The position numbers were made by a program, and so were the translations under genes. The notes under the pieces were generated by a model. That model saw nothing but the letters and a program-made list of their open reading frames with translations. It searched no databases and had not been told where the DNA came from. A stretch of DNA of 64,000 nucleotides, taken from the NCBI GenBank assembly GCA_034687125.1, contig JAQGBZ010000045.1, positions 1-64,000 on the forward strand, in the 5' to 3' direction. Shown here piece after piece: positions 25,201 through 38,900 of this stretch; position 1 is the stretch's first letter; every line of letters begins with the position of its first letter. This DNA comes from Neelides folsomi (taxonomy: Eukaryota > Arthropoda > Collembola > Neelipleona > Neelidae).

Positions 25201-28200
25201 AGAGTTATATACATTTCTCTTATTCTCTTGTAATATGATACCCGGGAGTTGCGTGTGCTTGTGAGAGGAGATGGATCAATGAATTGCGCCGCATCCAATA
25301 TTCTACTCTCCTTTATAACACCCACTCTTTCCTTCCCAAACGACTCCCATATAAATCATATGAAAACGGAAGGGAATGAATTAACTTATTGAACATCATC
25401 CCTAATGCTCTTTAATAAGTTCCTTCACTTTGCATGAGTTTCTCTCATTTCAATAATATTGGAAATTATTTCCTTTAATAATAACCAAACTTTTGGATCC
25501 CTCTTAATAATTTCCTATTTAATAAAGAGAAGAACATCACCCAACATGTAAAATTTAAATTAGAAATGGAAAGGAAAGGGAAATGGGAATAAAGTGACAA
25601 ATAGATCGATGTATTTATGAGAAGAGTAAAGTTAGTAGTTGAATTCATTGTTTTGGTTCGTTGTGTCAATGAAGGCAAAGGAGGGAGTTTGGGCAAAGTA
25701 GGTCAAAATGAATCGAAATGCGTAGTAGAAGACTCCCTCAATAAAAGGGAATGGAACTCGGGAACTTCTTGGAATAGGTCACTTCCCTTCCTAATTCCCT
25801 ATATTTATAATACGCCCCTTCCTTTCCATATAAACTGAGGCTTCAAATGATTATTCTTATTACCAATTGATTACAAATTAAGAAAATAATGATCCAGTTG
25901 ATGGAATCTCTCACCTCTTCAAAAAACTCTTCAAAAACAGTGTTCTGTAATAGCTGTACGTGGGAGGAAGGAACCATGTCATATTTAAGAAAATGATGGA
26001 ATCTCATTTAATATTGATTTCTTCTGATTGTGCCTCGACAAAGGACAACATGAAGAAGTTATAAAAATCGATTTCATTTTTTTCTCTCGACAACTCCCTT
26101 AATCCCCTCTTTATTCTTGAGTTAAGAAATGGTGTGAAAAAGTGAGTAGTACTACGCATTGAGCCCATTAACGTCACACAATACATCGATTCTGAAGGAG
26201 ATAAGAATTGTTCGGAACTAATAACATTTATTCACCCTCCTCCCTTTTCCACACTCGGCAAGAGAGGAAGGAAATATTCAAATACTATTTTCTATTTATT
26301 CAAATGAGCTCCGGAGTTTAACGTAGTTTAATTTTCACAATAAAAGGAATAATACTAACATAAATACACCAACTTTACATGTTCATAATGGCTTCTCCTT
26401 CAAAAATGAAGAGGTCAAACTTTGAACTAACAACTAAATACGCAATTCCTTCGTGATTCATAACATTCATAAATCCATATGAATACCCGTCCAATTACCC
26501 ATATAAAATATACAAATACAGGGTCGTTAGTACAGTTAGAGTCACAGAGCTCATCCAGAATAAAATACAAAGGAGATGAATAGTTTTGAGAGGAACAAAT
26601 GATTCAATTTATCAAATAAAAATTGTCTTTTATGTTCAAGCTCGAGTTTAGATTTGAAAAAAAGAAAAGTTTATAGGAATGAGCTTATCATCTGAAGCCT
26701 TTTGACACTCATGACATCGTGGCATTTGACTCCTAATCATTTCCAACCCTTTTACACAATTTTACACATGCAGAGTGTATGGAAAGATAGTAAAAATAAA
26801 ATGCTCGTATAAGTACATTTATCATCATTGCTATATTAATTTAATTGAATATAACATACTTATACTTTGTATTAACATTAGTATATTTACAATTAAATCA
26901 ATATAATGATGATTTAACAATGAATAAAATAAATAGGATCAGCCGATCAGATGATGCAGTACATTAAAACAAGACATAAAGAATAACATATATTACGATG
27001 CGATGTCATACAATTAGATTTAATTATAGTGACATTATCGTTTTATGGTTAATTAAAAGTTATAAACAAGTTATATAAAAGCTGAGACACATATTATGAA
27101 TACTACGAAAATGCAAATGAGTAAGCCATTTGTCATATGTATGAGATTAAGAAGCCTCGTCACCAATTAAGTCGCTGGTTCATCATTCCACTCTAAAACA
27201 TATGACCGAATGATCATGTATTTAGTAAGTCGTAAACAAAACAAGATTATTCTCATTAGGACAATTTAAATTCCAAATCCTCCCATCTAAATTAATGAAA
27301 AAGGGTATTAATGGACGTGGAGAAGCAATATAAAAGATTAATTGTTATATATCTAAAATGCATATTTAGAAGAGAGACAAATGCAGAGTTAATTAACACA
27401 ATCACCACATTTGTGAATGAATGAAATGGAGACAATTACAACAGGAGGTTTTTTAATACTTTAAATCTGTTTGTCTATTTTTTAAAATTTCATACTTTTT
27501 CTATACTATTTTTTATCTAATTTTCTATTTGTTTGTATAACTGATATAAATTGGTACGTAAGCAGTAAAGCATGTGATCAATCGAACAATTGAAAATCAA
27601 ATTACCTGTATAATCAGAATCTATTTAGCTATGTAGAATAGATACCTAAAATACCTAAGCTGATGACAGTCGTCAAAAAGTCGGAAAATGTGAATTGCAA
27701 AGCAATTTAATAAATAAATAATAATTTTAGGCTCAACCCTTTAACCCAATAAAAGAATAAAACTGATAAAGTTGGTATAATTTAACTAGTGTATTTTTGA
27801 TTGTTCTTTCTCTCTAAATTATAGATTAATATAGGAGTCAAATCTAAATATGAAATATATAAACATGATATTTATGATTTAGGAATACTAGAATTGTATA
27901 GCATGAATGTATAGGTATATTATTATAGTTAAATATCTATAATTTCAATTTAGGAATATTTTTTGTCAAATGCGTGACTCTTGTTTAGTGTTTGTAAAAT
28001 TATATTAAATGTAAATGAAATGAAAATTCGTATCTAATCTCAATTTGAATTATTAGCATATTGAATTATTAATATTTTGGAATGAGTGTTAAAAGAATAA
28101 CGGAGGGCTTCTGAGGCCTTTTTTATCTTCTCCCCCTATCACAAAATTTTTTTTCGAGGCGTCTGCAGAGTGAATGGTTTCACCAGTTTCATTCAATTCG

Positions 28201-28723
28201 CCAAAACTTTTACATTTCAAATATTCAAGGACAGGGAAAAACTTATAAATTCAATTGTCGAATCTCACTAGCTAGCTAGACGACTGCGACTTTAAAGAAA
28301 GTGGAAAGTAAGGAAGCGACTGGAAAATGTAAAATCCTCCATGCATATTTGGGATTCGACTCAATTTGAGCCAAAATAGGAATCTCAATTTTTGCTAAAT
28401 ATGTAAAACCCTCCAATGTATGCATACGAAAACATTGATAAGTTTCCTCAAAACTTACCAAATTCTAAATAATTCTAGGATTATCATATTAAGGTCAAAG
28501 TGCAAATTTTGGTTTCTCAGACAATCTTATTGTCATGTCCAAATACATTCCAATGGCGGTAGTTCAAATATAGAGAAGTTAGTAAATTATTAATTAAAAT
28601 GAATAAAAATTGGATTGTTCACGTACCTGCGAGGTTGAGCGAAAAGAGGAGCAATAGGAGGAAGAGAACTTCCTCAGCGATGACCAAAATCCGTAACGGA
28701 GAGGATGAAGTTGGTAGGGCCAT
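19284..28723 (-). CDS. Protogenin-like Ig/FN3 transmembrane receptor
   Basis: Seventeen exons in transcript order: 28723-28627, 24754-24416, 23475-23325, 23254-23186, 23059-22851, 22768-22620, 22557-22320, 22198-21875, 21780-21583, 21393-21070, 20979-20823, 20705-20598, 20537-20407, 20294-19914, 19814-19707, 19632-19520 and 19430-19284. All are GT-AG, phases close, and the product is 1,080 aa. It has a signal peptide (residues 1-32), four Ig domains (about 34-145, 146-232, 240-338 and 339-430), five FN3 domains (about 437-525, 526-620, 625-730, 735-830 and 832-935), a membrane helix at about 959-980 (GIILGVSISVFCVLICGTII), then a tail of about 100 aa rich in His, Gly and Asn. Four Ig plus five FN3 is the protogenin/IGDCC4 layout; DCC, neogenin and frazzled have six FN3. 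Inferred role: cell-surface adhesion or guidance receptor. The first coding exon is 3.9 kb from the second. The subfamily name rests on architecture only. Confidence 0.93.
24102..24183. repeat. 25-bp tandem repeat, 3.3 copies
   Basis: Three exact copies of a 25-bp unit (AATTAAATTTTAAGACC followed by AAAGACCT) occupy 24102-24176, with a partial fourth start. The array lies in the second intron of the protogenin-like gene, between exons 2 and 3. Perfect identity indicates a recent expansion. Confidence 0.9.
24755..28626 (-). other. Long first intron of the protogenin-like gene
   Basis: The intron is bounded by GTACGT (donor side, 28626) and TTTTTTTCCAG (acceptor side, 24755). At 3.9 kb it is by far the longest intron in this gene. 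No hidden coding exon is recognisable, and the open stretches near 25475-25838 and 26004-26186 lack domain features. Large first introns often hold enhancers, but nothing specific is supported here. Confidence 0.8.
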
Positions 28724-30305
28724 AAAAAGACATTTGGATTAAAGAGCCCTCCAAAGTCCTCGAACATGTACAATGAAGATTTCTTGAAGATTCTTCCCGA
28801 TCTCCCCTGAGTAAAATAGAACTTTATAAACAACTTGTTACAAGAGTTTTAATTCTTTAGCACAAATAGTTTCCTCTGCGATCAGCTTATTAAATGACTA
28901 ATTAGGAATCATGGAGCGAGGGAGGATAATGAATTTATCAAATTGTATTCTATGGAATTCGATATTCAAATCTTATCTCATCTCATCCCTCACTGCAAGG
29001 GAAGAAGGAGAAATGTAAAAAGTTCATTAATGTTATTTCATAAATGCACACACACATAACATAAATTCATGTCCTTGTGATAAGAGAAATGTGTAAACAA
29101 TTATTGAAGAGTCAAATAGATAAATAATAAATATTATACACTCCCAATACATTTCATATCTATGAACAGTCACTACATTTTCTAACCTCATATCATATAT
29201 AAATATAATAAAACGGGATAGTTCACTAGTTCAATATAATTCAAATAAAATAATTTATGATTAAATAAAATTGAAAATCAAAGTTCAAAAGTAGTAATGT
29301 AAATGTTTACTATGATCATTTAATTTGACGTTTTTCTAAAATGGAATAATCAAAGTGAGTAACAATAAATTAACAGCTAATTAATAAATATCAGGTCCAA
29401 TTGACTCACCAAACAAAAGAGCAAAAGAGAGGCAATTATACTTTCGCGACATGGAATAACTTTACAATAATGGTCCTATTATGTTCCACCACTCCACGCC
29501 GAATAATTAAAAAATAAAATGGAACGGACGGGATCATATTTAATTTAAACTCTCTTTGTAAATATTGAGAATGAAGGAGTTTGACACTAAAGTTAAAAAT
29601 ATATAAAAATCCACTCGATTCGGGTAATTGCAGAGGGGATTAAGGACACGTAATTGAATCCCCCGCTCGAAGAAAATACGCAGTACAAGAAGTAAAAATG
29701 TCAAAAAACAAATTCGCAAGGATTCAATGACCCGATTTCCTCCTCTTCACCTTCACCAAAAATCCCAATTAAAACTAACCAAGAAGGAAGAATTTAAATG
29801 AATGGGAGCCTGGTTGGAAAAAAATGATGATTGAAAATAAAGTCAATGGCCTCACGAAAACCCAATTTGAACGGCGAGAGTAATTTACTAAACTTGTACA
29901 CAATTAATAAATTTTTGGTTAATTGGCCCAATCGTTCCAATCCGAGGCCTTTCACCCCCCACTTCCTTGGAACGAGTGGCACAGGAGATAAAAAAGATAT
30001 GAGGGGATGAGTGGAGAACCAAGGAATGAAATAATGGGGCCATTAAGTTTAAATAATAATTGTCCTCACGCGTGAGTGTCTTTGACGAGTCGCGTTCTCC
30101 ACTTGTATTGGAACAATGACGAGATTCCTTCAACTTGCCTTCGCCTCTTCGCCTTCCTCCTTAAATAATTGAGTGGTAAATGGGGAAAAGGGCACTGGAG
30201 GATCGACGTGAACTGCGTGAATTCCGGGCGGGTGGTGTTGGGTGCCGGGAGAGATGCGAGTCAAGTGAGAAGTTGAAGCCGCTTACGCGACTCCCACAAC
30301 ACTCA

Positions 30306-30317
30306 CATTACGTAATG
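30306..30317. promoter_or_regulatory. CATTACGTAATG palindrome (PAR-bZIP-like site)
   Basis: A perfect 12-bp palindrome contains TTACGTAA, the known consensus core for PAR-bZIP factors such as Pdp1 and Vrille and for C/EBP-like proteins. It lies in the G+C-richer patch about 1.6 kb upstream of the receptor start codon and 1.2 kb upstream of SCAMP. Function is inferred from the motif alone. Confidence 0.35.
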
Positions 30318-31496
30318 AGAAGACGCAATATGTGGGTCCTTGCTTTCAGCGAACCTAACCCCTCCTTCTTCCTATCCTCCCTAACACATCCGGAGCTTAC
30401 CTTAACACGCACCCACTCAACGTAAACAAACCAAGGCGAAAGATTAGATTATGAATGAAGTTTCAATTAACTCTCTACAATTAATTCAAAGACACCAAGA
30501 TTAAACTATTCTCAATTCCGCCGTTCAATTTTAAATATTTTTGGTCGAGTCCTCGAAGTCGAGTTTTTGATTCTTGTAAACTTGTTCTAAAAGAGTCGGA
30601 TGCTAAGATGCTATGATCAGTTCAATGAATGAATTTAGGATTCTTTGGATATAAATTCATTCATTCATGAGGGCAATGACTCGTTAACTTTAATGACATG
30701 TTGCATCACATTTATTAAATTACATCGTTTCTCCGAAATGAATGAGAATTAGAGTGTGTGAGAGAGCGGGGAATAATAAGCCAAATAAGGATATTTATCT
30801 TTTGGCCCAGCGTCATCTGTGGAGATGAGGAGGAAGAGATGAATAGGAATTGAATCCATCTGGAGATCAACTTTTTCGCAAGCAGTGTTGGTAGGGACCT
30901 TTAAAACACCTCTGTCATTCACCGTCACATGATTACTAATTTGCCGATTTGTCTCCCTTCGATTATAACATTGGAGTTAACGGACAAAGTTAGTGTACTT
31001 CAAACATTGTCATATAACAGATAAGATACGATTAATCATTCACCTCCCCCATTTAATTTACTCTGCCAATTTCCGATTCAACCGAGTCGATTGAACCATC
31101 AGGCTCTTCAGAAAAGGTGAAAGTTTAACTTTATTTATAGTTTACTATTTAAATTCCCACCAATCCACCAATTAAGGAAAAACATCAACAATGTAGTTTC
31201 ATTTGTAATTAGTTTAAAGGGATAATCAAGCTGTTTAAATTAAAATTTATATAACATTGTTGATTACTTGATTACCTTTGATTATTGCAATTTGTTATAA
31301 GATTTAGAGAAATTACATTCAAAAATATGCTAATGTCGGATTAATGTTTATACATTCAGTAATGATTACATAAATTAGGAGTTTAGAGTTAATTATAAGC
31401 TCGAGTTTAAAACGAAATTAGTCAAATTAAAGGGAAGTTAATTATTCATTTATTTGGTTCTTTATCTTGTTTTTAGCCTCTGCGTCATATCAATTC

Positions 31497-31504
31497 TACG
31501 TCAC
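31497..31504. promoter_or_regulatory. CRE-like TACGTCAC near the SCAMP start
   Basis: TACGTCAC (complement GTGACGTA) lies about 45 bases upstream of the SCAMP start codon, and a second half-site, GCGTCAT, lies at 31482-31488. Paired ATF/CREB half-sites just upstream of a housekeeping gene are common. No TATA box is seen, as expected for such a gene. Confidence 0.3.
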
Positions 31505-31544
31505 TTCTTCTTGCGTGTCAGATTCACTCGACCTTTGATTCGAA

Positions 31545-33381
31545 ATGTCGGGATTTGACGACAATCCGTTTGATGATTCTCCTTTTCAAGTAAAAATTAT
31601 TCATTGGAACATTTATTATTGTAATTTACATAATGTAAACAAAACTATTAGAATAGTCACTTCGTTTTTTAAAACTACTTAAACTAACAACATGGATTAT
31701 TTTCTTAGGATCCCGCAATCAAACAAGCTACGGGACAACAGAAAGCTGCTGGAGATGGATTCCTTGAAGATTATAATCCTTTTGAAGATGCTCCACAAAA
31801 CGCTCGGCCCACAACGGTAGACATCAACAAATCCGACAGTGTAACTTCCGCCAACTAACATTAATATTTACATACAACATTAATCTTCTTTTTCTTCTTT
31901 AAATTGTGAAACTTATTGAACTTCGCAAAATTATCATTTCAATCTGATAATTAATTAACGGCGGATTTCCTAATTTTAAATTGTAGATTGGTTAATTTAC
32001 ATTTACCACATTTTTAGATGGTTCGAGGAGCAGCTAATCCTCCAAATTACGGGGGTTTCGGCGAGAGTTCGGTTTCTCCAGCGGTAATGTCACCAGTTAG
32101 TCAGGAGATGCCTCCGCCATATAAAACTCCTCAATCAACTGGCCCACCGCCGCAAATTTCAACTGAGGAACTCCACAGACGACAAGAAGAACTCGAGAGG
32201 AAAACAAGAGAACTTGAACGGCGAGAGGAAGAAATAAGGAATACTCCTTTTAATGGTAATTTAACCACACTATTAATCTTTAATTTTATTTTTAATTTCT
32301 ACTTTAATATTATTTTTAATCTCTACTTTAATATTTAATATTGTGCTTAATGATAATTGGAATTTTTTTTTTGCATTAGCCCGAAAGAATAATTGGCCTC
32401 CACTTCCGCAAAGTTTTCCAGTTCAACCATGCTTTTACCAAGATATCAATGTTGACATTCCTGTTGAATTTCAACGCATTGTTCGTTGGTTGTATTATCT
32501 ATGGGCTCTTCACACATTCGTTCTCCTTTTCAATATCATTATGATGATTCTCCGGGTAATTTTTATTCATACAAAAGATGACTTCCTTGGACTCGGTCTC
32601 TCAATCATCTACGTTTTCATCTTTTCTCCGACCGCTTATCTTTGCTGGTTTAGACCTGCTTACAAGGCATTCAGGTAAGAATCTTTATAATCTAAAAAAT
32701 TAGAATATTTTTATTCAAAGTATTTTTCAGTATTAAATTACTAATAAATAATTAATCACATTTTGGTCATGGGATTGATGTTCATTATTTATTTTATTTT
32801 AGGAACGACTCTTCGTTTAACTTCATGGTTTTCTTTTTTGTTTTCTTTTTCCAATTTATCATGAGCATCGTTCTGGCAATATTCATGTCGGGAGCTTGGT
32901 AAGATTCGATATTGATAATAAATGTACACATTGAGTTTTATGTCTTTTCATATCAATAATTTGAGATTGAATTAGATGGAAATAAGATTTGTATTGATCA
33001 TTTCAGTGGAATCGTTGATGGTATCGGCATGTTAACTGATGGCGGAGTGGCAAAAGTCATCATTGGAATTCTTGTCCTCTTGACTGGGATTTCATTTGCC
33101 TGTCTTGCTGCTCTCGACTTCTACATGCTAGTCAAAGTATGTAAATAAATATTACATTCATTCATTCTACTTATCACCATCAATTTTATCATGTTTATTT
33201 ATTTAAATTTTATTAAAAGGTACATGGAATTTACAAGAACTCTGGAGCCAGTTTCGCAAAGGCCCAAGCTGAATTTGCATCAGGAGTCATGAGGAATGAG
33301 CATGTTCAAGGTGCAGCACAAAATATGGCTTCTGAAGCACTCCGAGCCCAAATGAACAACGCCACTTCACCACGCTATTAA
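31545..33381 (+). CDS. SCAMP: Secretory carrier-associated membrane protein
   Basis: Seven exons: 31545-31589, 31709-31816, 32018-32255, 32380-32674, 32803-32898, 33007-33136 and 33220-33381, all GT-AG and in phase, giving 357 aa, close to vertebrate SCAMP1 (338). The cytosolic N-terminus has two NPF motifs (DDNPFDDSPF and YNPFED) that bind EH-domain endocytic proteins, a Pro-rich stretch at residues 81-97, and a charged coiled coil at about 99-126 (EELHRRQEELERKTRELERR). The SCAMP core begins with KNNWPPLPQ and CFYQDI. Four membrane helices follow, at about 168-192, 199-222, 235-260 and 277-300, with the linkers characteristic of the family. The C-terminal tail reads VHGIYKNSGASFAKAQAEF, a very conserved SCAMP signature. 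The role is recycling of vesicle membrane between trans-Golgi, endosome and plasma membrane. RpS6 follows 1.2 kb downstream on the same strand with its own promoter. Confidence 0.97.
32288..32335 (+). repeat. 24-bp tandem duplication in SCAMP intron 3
   Basis: Two 24-bp units (ATTTTTAATTTCTACTTTAA plus TATT) differ at one position. They lie in the short intron between exons 3 and 4, upstream of its pyrimidine-rich acceptor. Confidence 0.85.
32955..32996. repeat. Dispersed repeat, copy B, in SCAMP intron 5
   Basis: This copy shares AATAATTTGAGATTGAA and AAATAAGATTTGT with 5-52. It ends about ten bases before the TTTCAG acceptor of exon 6, so the repeat provides most of the 3' part of this short intron. 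Confidence 0.45.
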
Positions 33382-34435
33382 AATATTTTCCACAAAACCA
33401 AATTCTCCTTGGATTGGAAGAAATCAATTGTATGTGTACTTACTGATATATTTCAAAGATTGAATGATGATACTGATTAATTTAAATTCTGACCTAATTA
33501 CCTTAATGCTTAGGACAATAATTCTAATTATTATATGAACAATTTCATGAATTTTGAAATGATTGTTAATCAAGTCTATACATTCTAAAATATGATTTAA
33601 GCTACTAATATTATCATTATTTATACTTATATAAATATACAAAATGTTATAAATTAGTATAAAACAACAATTCCATACACAGACAAATCTGTGCACTTTA
33701 GAATTAGATAATACCTAATCATTGAATTAATTAATTTTGGCATTTTAATTAATAAATGAGAAAATATTATGTATTAAGTATTATTAGCTTATTAGTATTA
33801 AACTACTCACGTATACACTAAGATGTATAAAATATAGTCCTTGTATCTTACTTTATATCTCGCTAACGTTATTTGATATTAATTTAACTGATCGCGAGAA
33901 TAATAAGTGTATAGGTAATATAAATAATAAGCATCACATACTCTAAATAACAGACGCCTCTACTCTACCATATTTATTTAAGTGTTGATAAGTTGTAAAT
34001 TGAATTATTGAGGATGGGATGAGTTTATGTATGAATAACATGCTGATTTGATGTATATGATCTATGAATAAATTCAAAACAAATGTTTATGATTAAAAGT
34101 GATTATTGTTGTAATAAATCGGGATACAATGTAATATAAAATAATTTGCTTACATCTTTTATATTTTCATAAATTCCTAAAATGGATTTATCAAGGTTAA
34201 TTAATTCCATTTCATCTTTAAAGTTTATAGTTTTAAAACATGTACCGACAAACAATAAATAATAATAAAGTTAAATTCAATTAATAATAATTTTTATATG
34301 ATAGAATGAAGGTGGAAATTTGAATTGTCATATATTTTAAGGCAAATACATAACATGGGAGATATAGGAGCTATATATTCACAATGTAAATGAAATGCAT
34401 TGGGAGAATAGGATAATTTGTATCGAGCGGCAAAG
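33382..34435. other. SCAMP 3' UTR and spacer to RpS6
   Basis: A+T-rich sequence with no coding signal. Several AATAAA words (for example at 33751) could end the SCAMP transcript, but none stands out. The minus-strand open stretch at 33424-33696 is made of Ile, Asn and Tyr codons from A+T-rich DNA and is not a gene. Confidence 0.55.
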
Positions 34436-34443
34436 TCACGTGA
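34436..34443. promoter_or_regulatory. TCACGTGA E-box in the RpS6 promoter
   Basis: A palindromic CACGTG E-box sits about 100 bases upstream of the RpS6 start codon, in a locally G+C-richer stretch. Myc/Max and MiT/TFE-type factors bind this core, and ribosomal protein genes are known Myc targets. Between it and the ATG the leader is pyrimidine-rich (TTTTCCCATTCTC, then CTCTCCCGGCTTC), compatible with a 5' TOP transcript start. The site is visible; its use is inferred. Confidence 0.5.
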
Positions 34444-34542
34444 ATCCCATGGTTGAGCCTGCGTAGTCCCCATTCACGTCCGGCGTGCAGACATCCATTT
34501 TCCCATTCTCATACACGACTCTCCCGGCTTCAACCTCTCGCC

Positions 34543-35896
<1,354 letters not shown>

Positions 35897-35911
35897 ATGG
35901 TTATGTTGAAT

Positions 35912-35917
35912 AATAAA
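35912..35917 (+). terminator. Poly(A) signal of RpS6
   Basis: AATAAA starts 16 bases after the RpS6 stop codon. A very short 3' UTR is typical of ribosomal protein genes, so this is a good candidate. Confidence 0.65.
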
Positions 35918-38900
35918 AGGACATTTTGAGAAACTCTTAATTATTTTAATTATTCTTCCTATATTAATGGAATCATAAAATCAAATTATTAGGTCCTAGC
36001 TAGACCGGTTGTAATTTAAGTCCGTGTTGAATGTTGGTGTTTGCATTAAAAGCAGAAGCAATGATATTTATTACATAATTGTGAAGGATATATCCATCAT
36101 GAAGTCTTGATACAAAAGGGATTTTGGCCAAGAACTAGGGAAGTAAAAGGTATTCGGGGTATATGTGAAGGAATTTACTTTTCACCATTACTCAGGGAGT
36201 CAGGAGAGTGGGAGAACATATGAGCTTCCCTAGTTTCATAAAAACGATTCGGCGAGGAAAAAAATTATATAAAAATTCAGTAGGGGAAAGATTCTAGATG
36301 GAAAAAAGGAGGAGCGGTAGTGAGCAGTAGGGGATGATAAAAGGAAGAGTGCGGACGAGTATTCCGCTCTGGACATTATATACTCATTGATAAGGAACTT
36401 GGAGAGGGGATGGGGAATTTATGGGGATGAAGGAAAGCGTGACGATGTCGAGATCGCCTTTCCTCCACCAAAAGAATCCCTTATTGAAATTTCTAAACAC
36501 AGCCGATGAGAGAAGAAAATCAATGGGGCTCTAAGAGCCGTTAAATATTCAATGGAACAAATTCTTTTTTCGCGATTCTTTTAAAAACAAAGTTAAACAT
36601 TCTCGTACAAATGTTTAATTTAAATGTTTAATCTGATGGTAAAAAATCATATCTATTATAATTCTTGGCAAATATGGTATTAAAGAATCTTTATATTTTA
36701 TTTTAAAAGACTTTGTAGAATAAAGAAAAAAATAAATGACAATATGATGAGGAAAAAGATCAATTTCTCTTGAACGTTGAACTTGAAAGAAAATTGAAAT
36801 TGGTGTGACATATGGAAATGAAGGGAAGTGGAATATTAAATATTACTACATAACCCAAAAGATCTTCAGTTTCATAAATCCTTTTCCCTTTCTTCCAACT
36901 CACAATTGAAGTGTCAATAGGGATTTGTAAGTTTGAGTAAATTCCTTCTCTTTAACTCCTTTAAAGGGAAAGTTATGGTTTTATTTTATATGTTTAGAAA
37001 TATCCCTTATAATTTAATCTCTTAAAGTTTGGCCCAAACGGCGGTCTTTTGATCTAATGTTATTTTCATTGCCGGTGACATTTGATCGTTATTGACCATT
37101 TGAACTTTGAATTGGATTGAAAGCGTTCGTTCCATCATCTTTTACGTTCTATTAGGACTTTCCGGGAGAATCCAAACTTTTTGAGAATCTCTCTTCATCT
37201 TAATTTCTCAATCTCCTGATTCAATAAAAGTGATAAAATCTTTGATCTTCAATGAGAAAACCAGTCCTTTAATAATATTACATTATTATATAGCAAAATC
37301 GGAGTGACACACGTACCCAGCTAAAACAGTTAGCTAAAAGACTTCAAGCATATTCCCACATGACATGAATTAGATTCGGCATGGAAATATTTTGAAGATC
37401 TGAAGGGCTGTAGGTAATTTGCGTACGCAGATAAATGACCTCTTGGTATAATTGATTTTGACTCCTCGACGGGGATTTCGTGTTGGAATAAGGGGGAGTT
37501 AAAGGGGGCATGTAAGGAGTCAACGTGATTTTGTTGGAAGATGATTTTGGGAGTTATGGGTAAAGTTGTAGTCGATGTAATAGGAGGGGTACGGCCGTCG
37601 TAAAAATGTCATCGGGGAACTCGCGGGAAGAATGGGGAATGAGATGATGATTCTCTTTCTCTCCATCACTCCAAACTTGGGACATAAATCCAGAAAAAGG
37701 AGACGGGGTTTTAAAGTTGATATCTTCCCCCTCCCTCCCTCAATTCCTCAACTTCTTAAATGATCCCTTCATTCTCCTCAACGACTCCCTTTCTTCCTCC
37801 AACACACACTCTCCCTATTCATCATGCACTTTTTTAAACTCCTCGACCTCTTTCTCCCCTTTCATGACGAGAAATTTAAATTCAATTTTAATGTCCACCC
37901 TTCCAACCGCCCACATATTGCTTTTTTCAAACCAGAAACCACCTCAATTACATTATTCAATAATTCAATATCGTTAAATATTTACATTCCTTATGTTTTC
38001 ATTGCCTAACTAAATCCTATACAAATATTTTGAAATTGATTTAATATTGTATTGTAGGGATAGGAAATTATCAAGGGAATTAAAGATACGGATAATTACA
38101 TAATGGTGCTTAATGTTAGTTTAGGAGTTTAGACATAACTTGTTGGAATATGAATTTTTCGAAGAAACTTTAAAAATCGAAAAAATGTCTAAAGCGGACA
38201 TTGTATTTATGGATAAAGTTTGTAATAAAAGGAAGTTTATGGGAGGAACGAGGAATGAAGATATTTAAGCGATTGAGTCAATTCAATGCATTTTGAGTTC
38301 CTCCTCTTCCACACATTATTCTGGGATTAAGAGTAAACGTGTGTGGGTGATGTGTTCGTTAAGGACGTTTTCCCCTCATCTCCATTCATCTCGTGGAGAG
38401 ATTCGGAGATTTTACCCGCCCTGGGAAGACTCTCATCTCTCTACTAAAAGTTAATGAGAGGAGTTTGGATAGAAGATTCCGGAATTGGAACCTTCCTTCC
38501 AACCAGTTTTAAATCCTCGTCTCGAAGGGTAAAAGCGAGAAATGGCGGCTCTTCATTTTCACTTCTCACGGCCATTTCAGGTTCGGCAAATGTGCTTTCT
38601 TTTATCCTCCAACTTCCTTCACACTCCTACGCGATCTTCAGACACGTTTCAAATAACCTAAGACCAACTTATCTTACACTCCTGTATCTCTAAGTAGTTC
38701 CAGTAAATGAAATGAAGAAGAAATAGGAAGCAAGATCAACTTACATAAAATACATAGGACCAGCATTGGATTGAGTGAAAATAGTTTGAGCTTTTTTGTA
38801 TCTTGACCAACTTTGGCATTATTTTACATCAGACACTATTTTTAACCATATGATAAATAGCACGCACCAAAGTGTACATAAAGTAATAGATTTAACTAAC

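Larger units (their letters stand above)
28724..31544. other. Divergent intergenic region, receptor and SCAMP
   Basis: About 2.8 kb between two divergently transcribed genes. A G+C-richer patch at about 30060-30430 is open in one frame, but the peptide resembles no known domain. It carries a CATTACGTAATG palindrome and is more likely promoter or upstream regulatory sequence. Confidence 0.55.

Noticed and set aside
30180-30425. 81-aa plus-strand frame upstream of SCAMP
   Set aside because: Highly charged, no domain, no splice partner. It is more likely promoter-proximal DNA.
37717-38009. Two overlapping plus-strand frames rich in Ser, Pro, Leu and Phe
   Set aside because: They follow from a pyrimidine-rich stretch, with no start context or domain.
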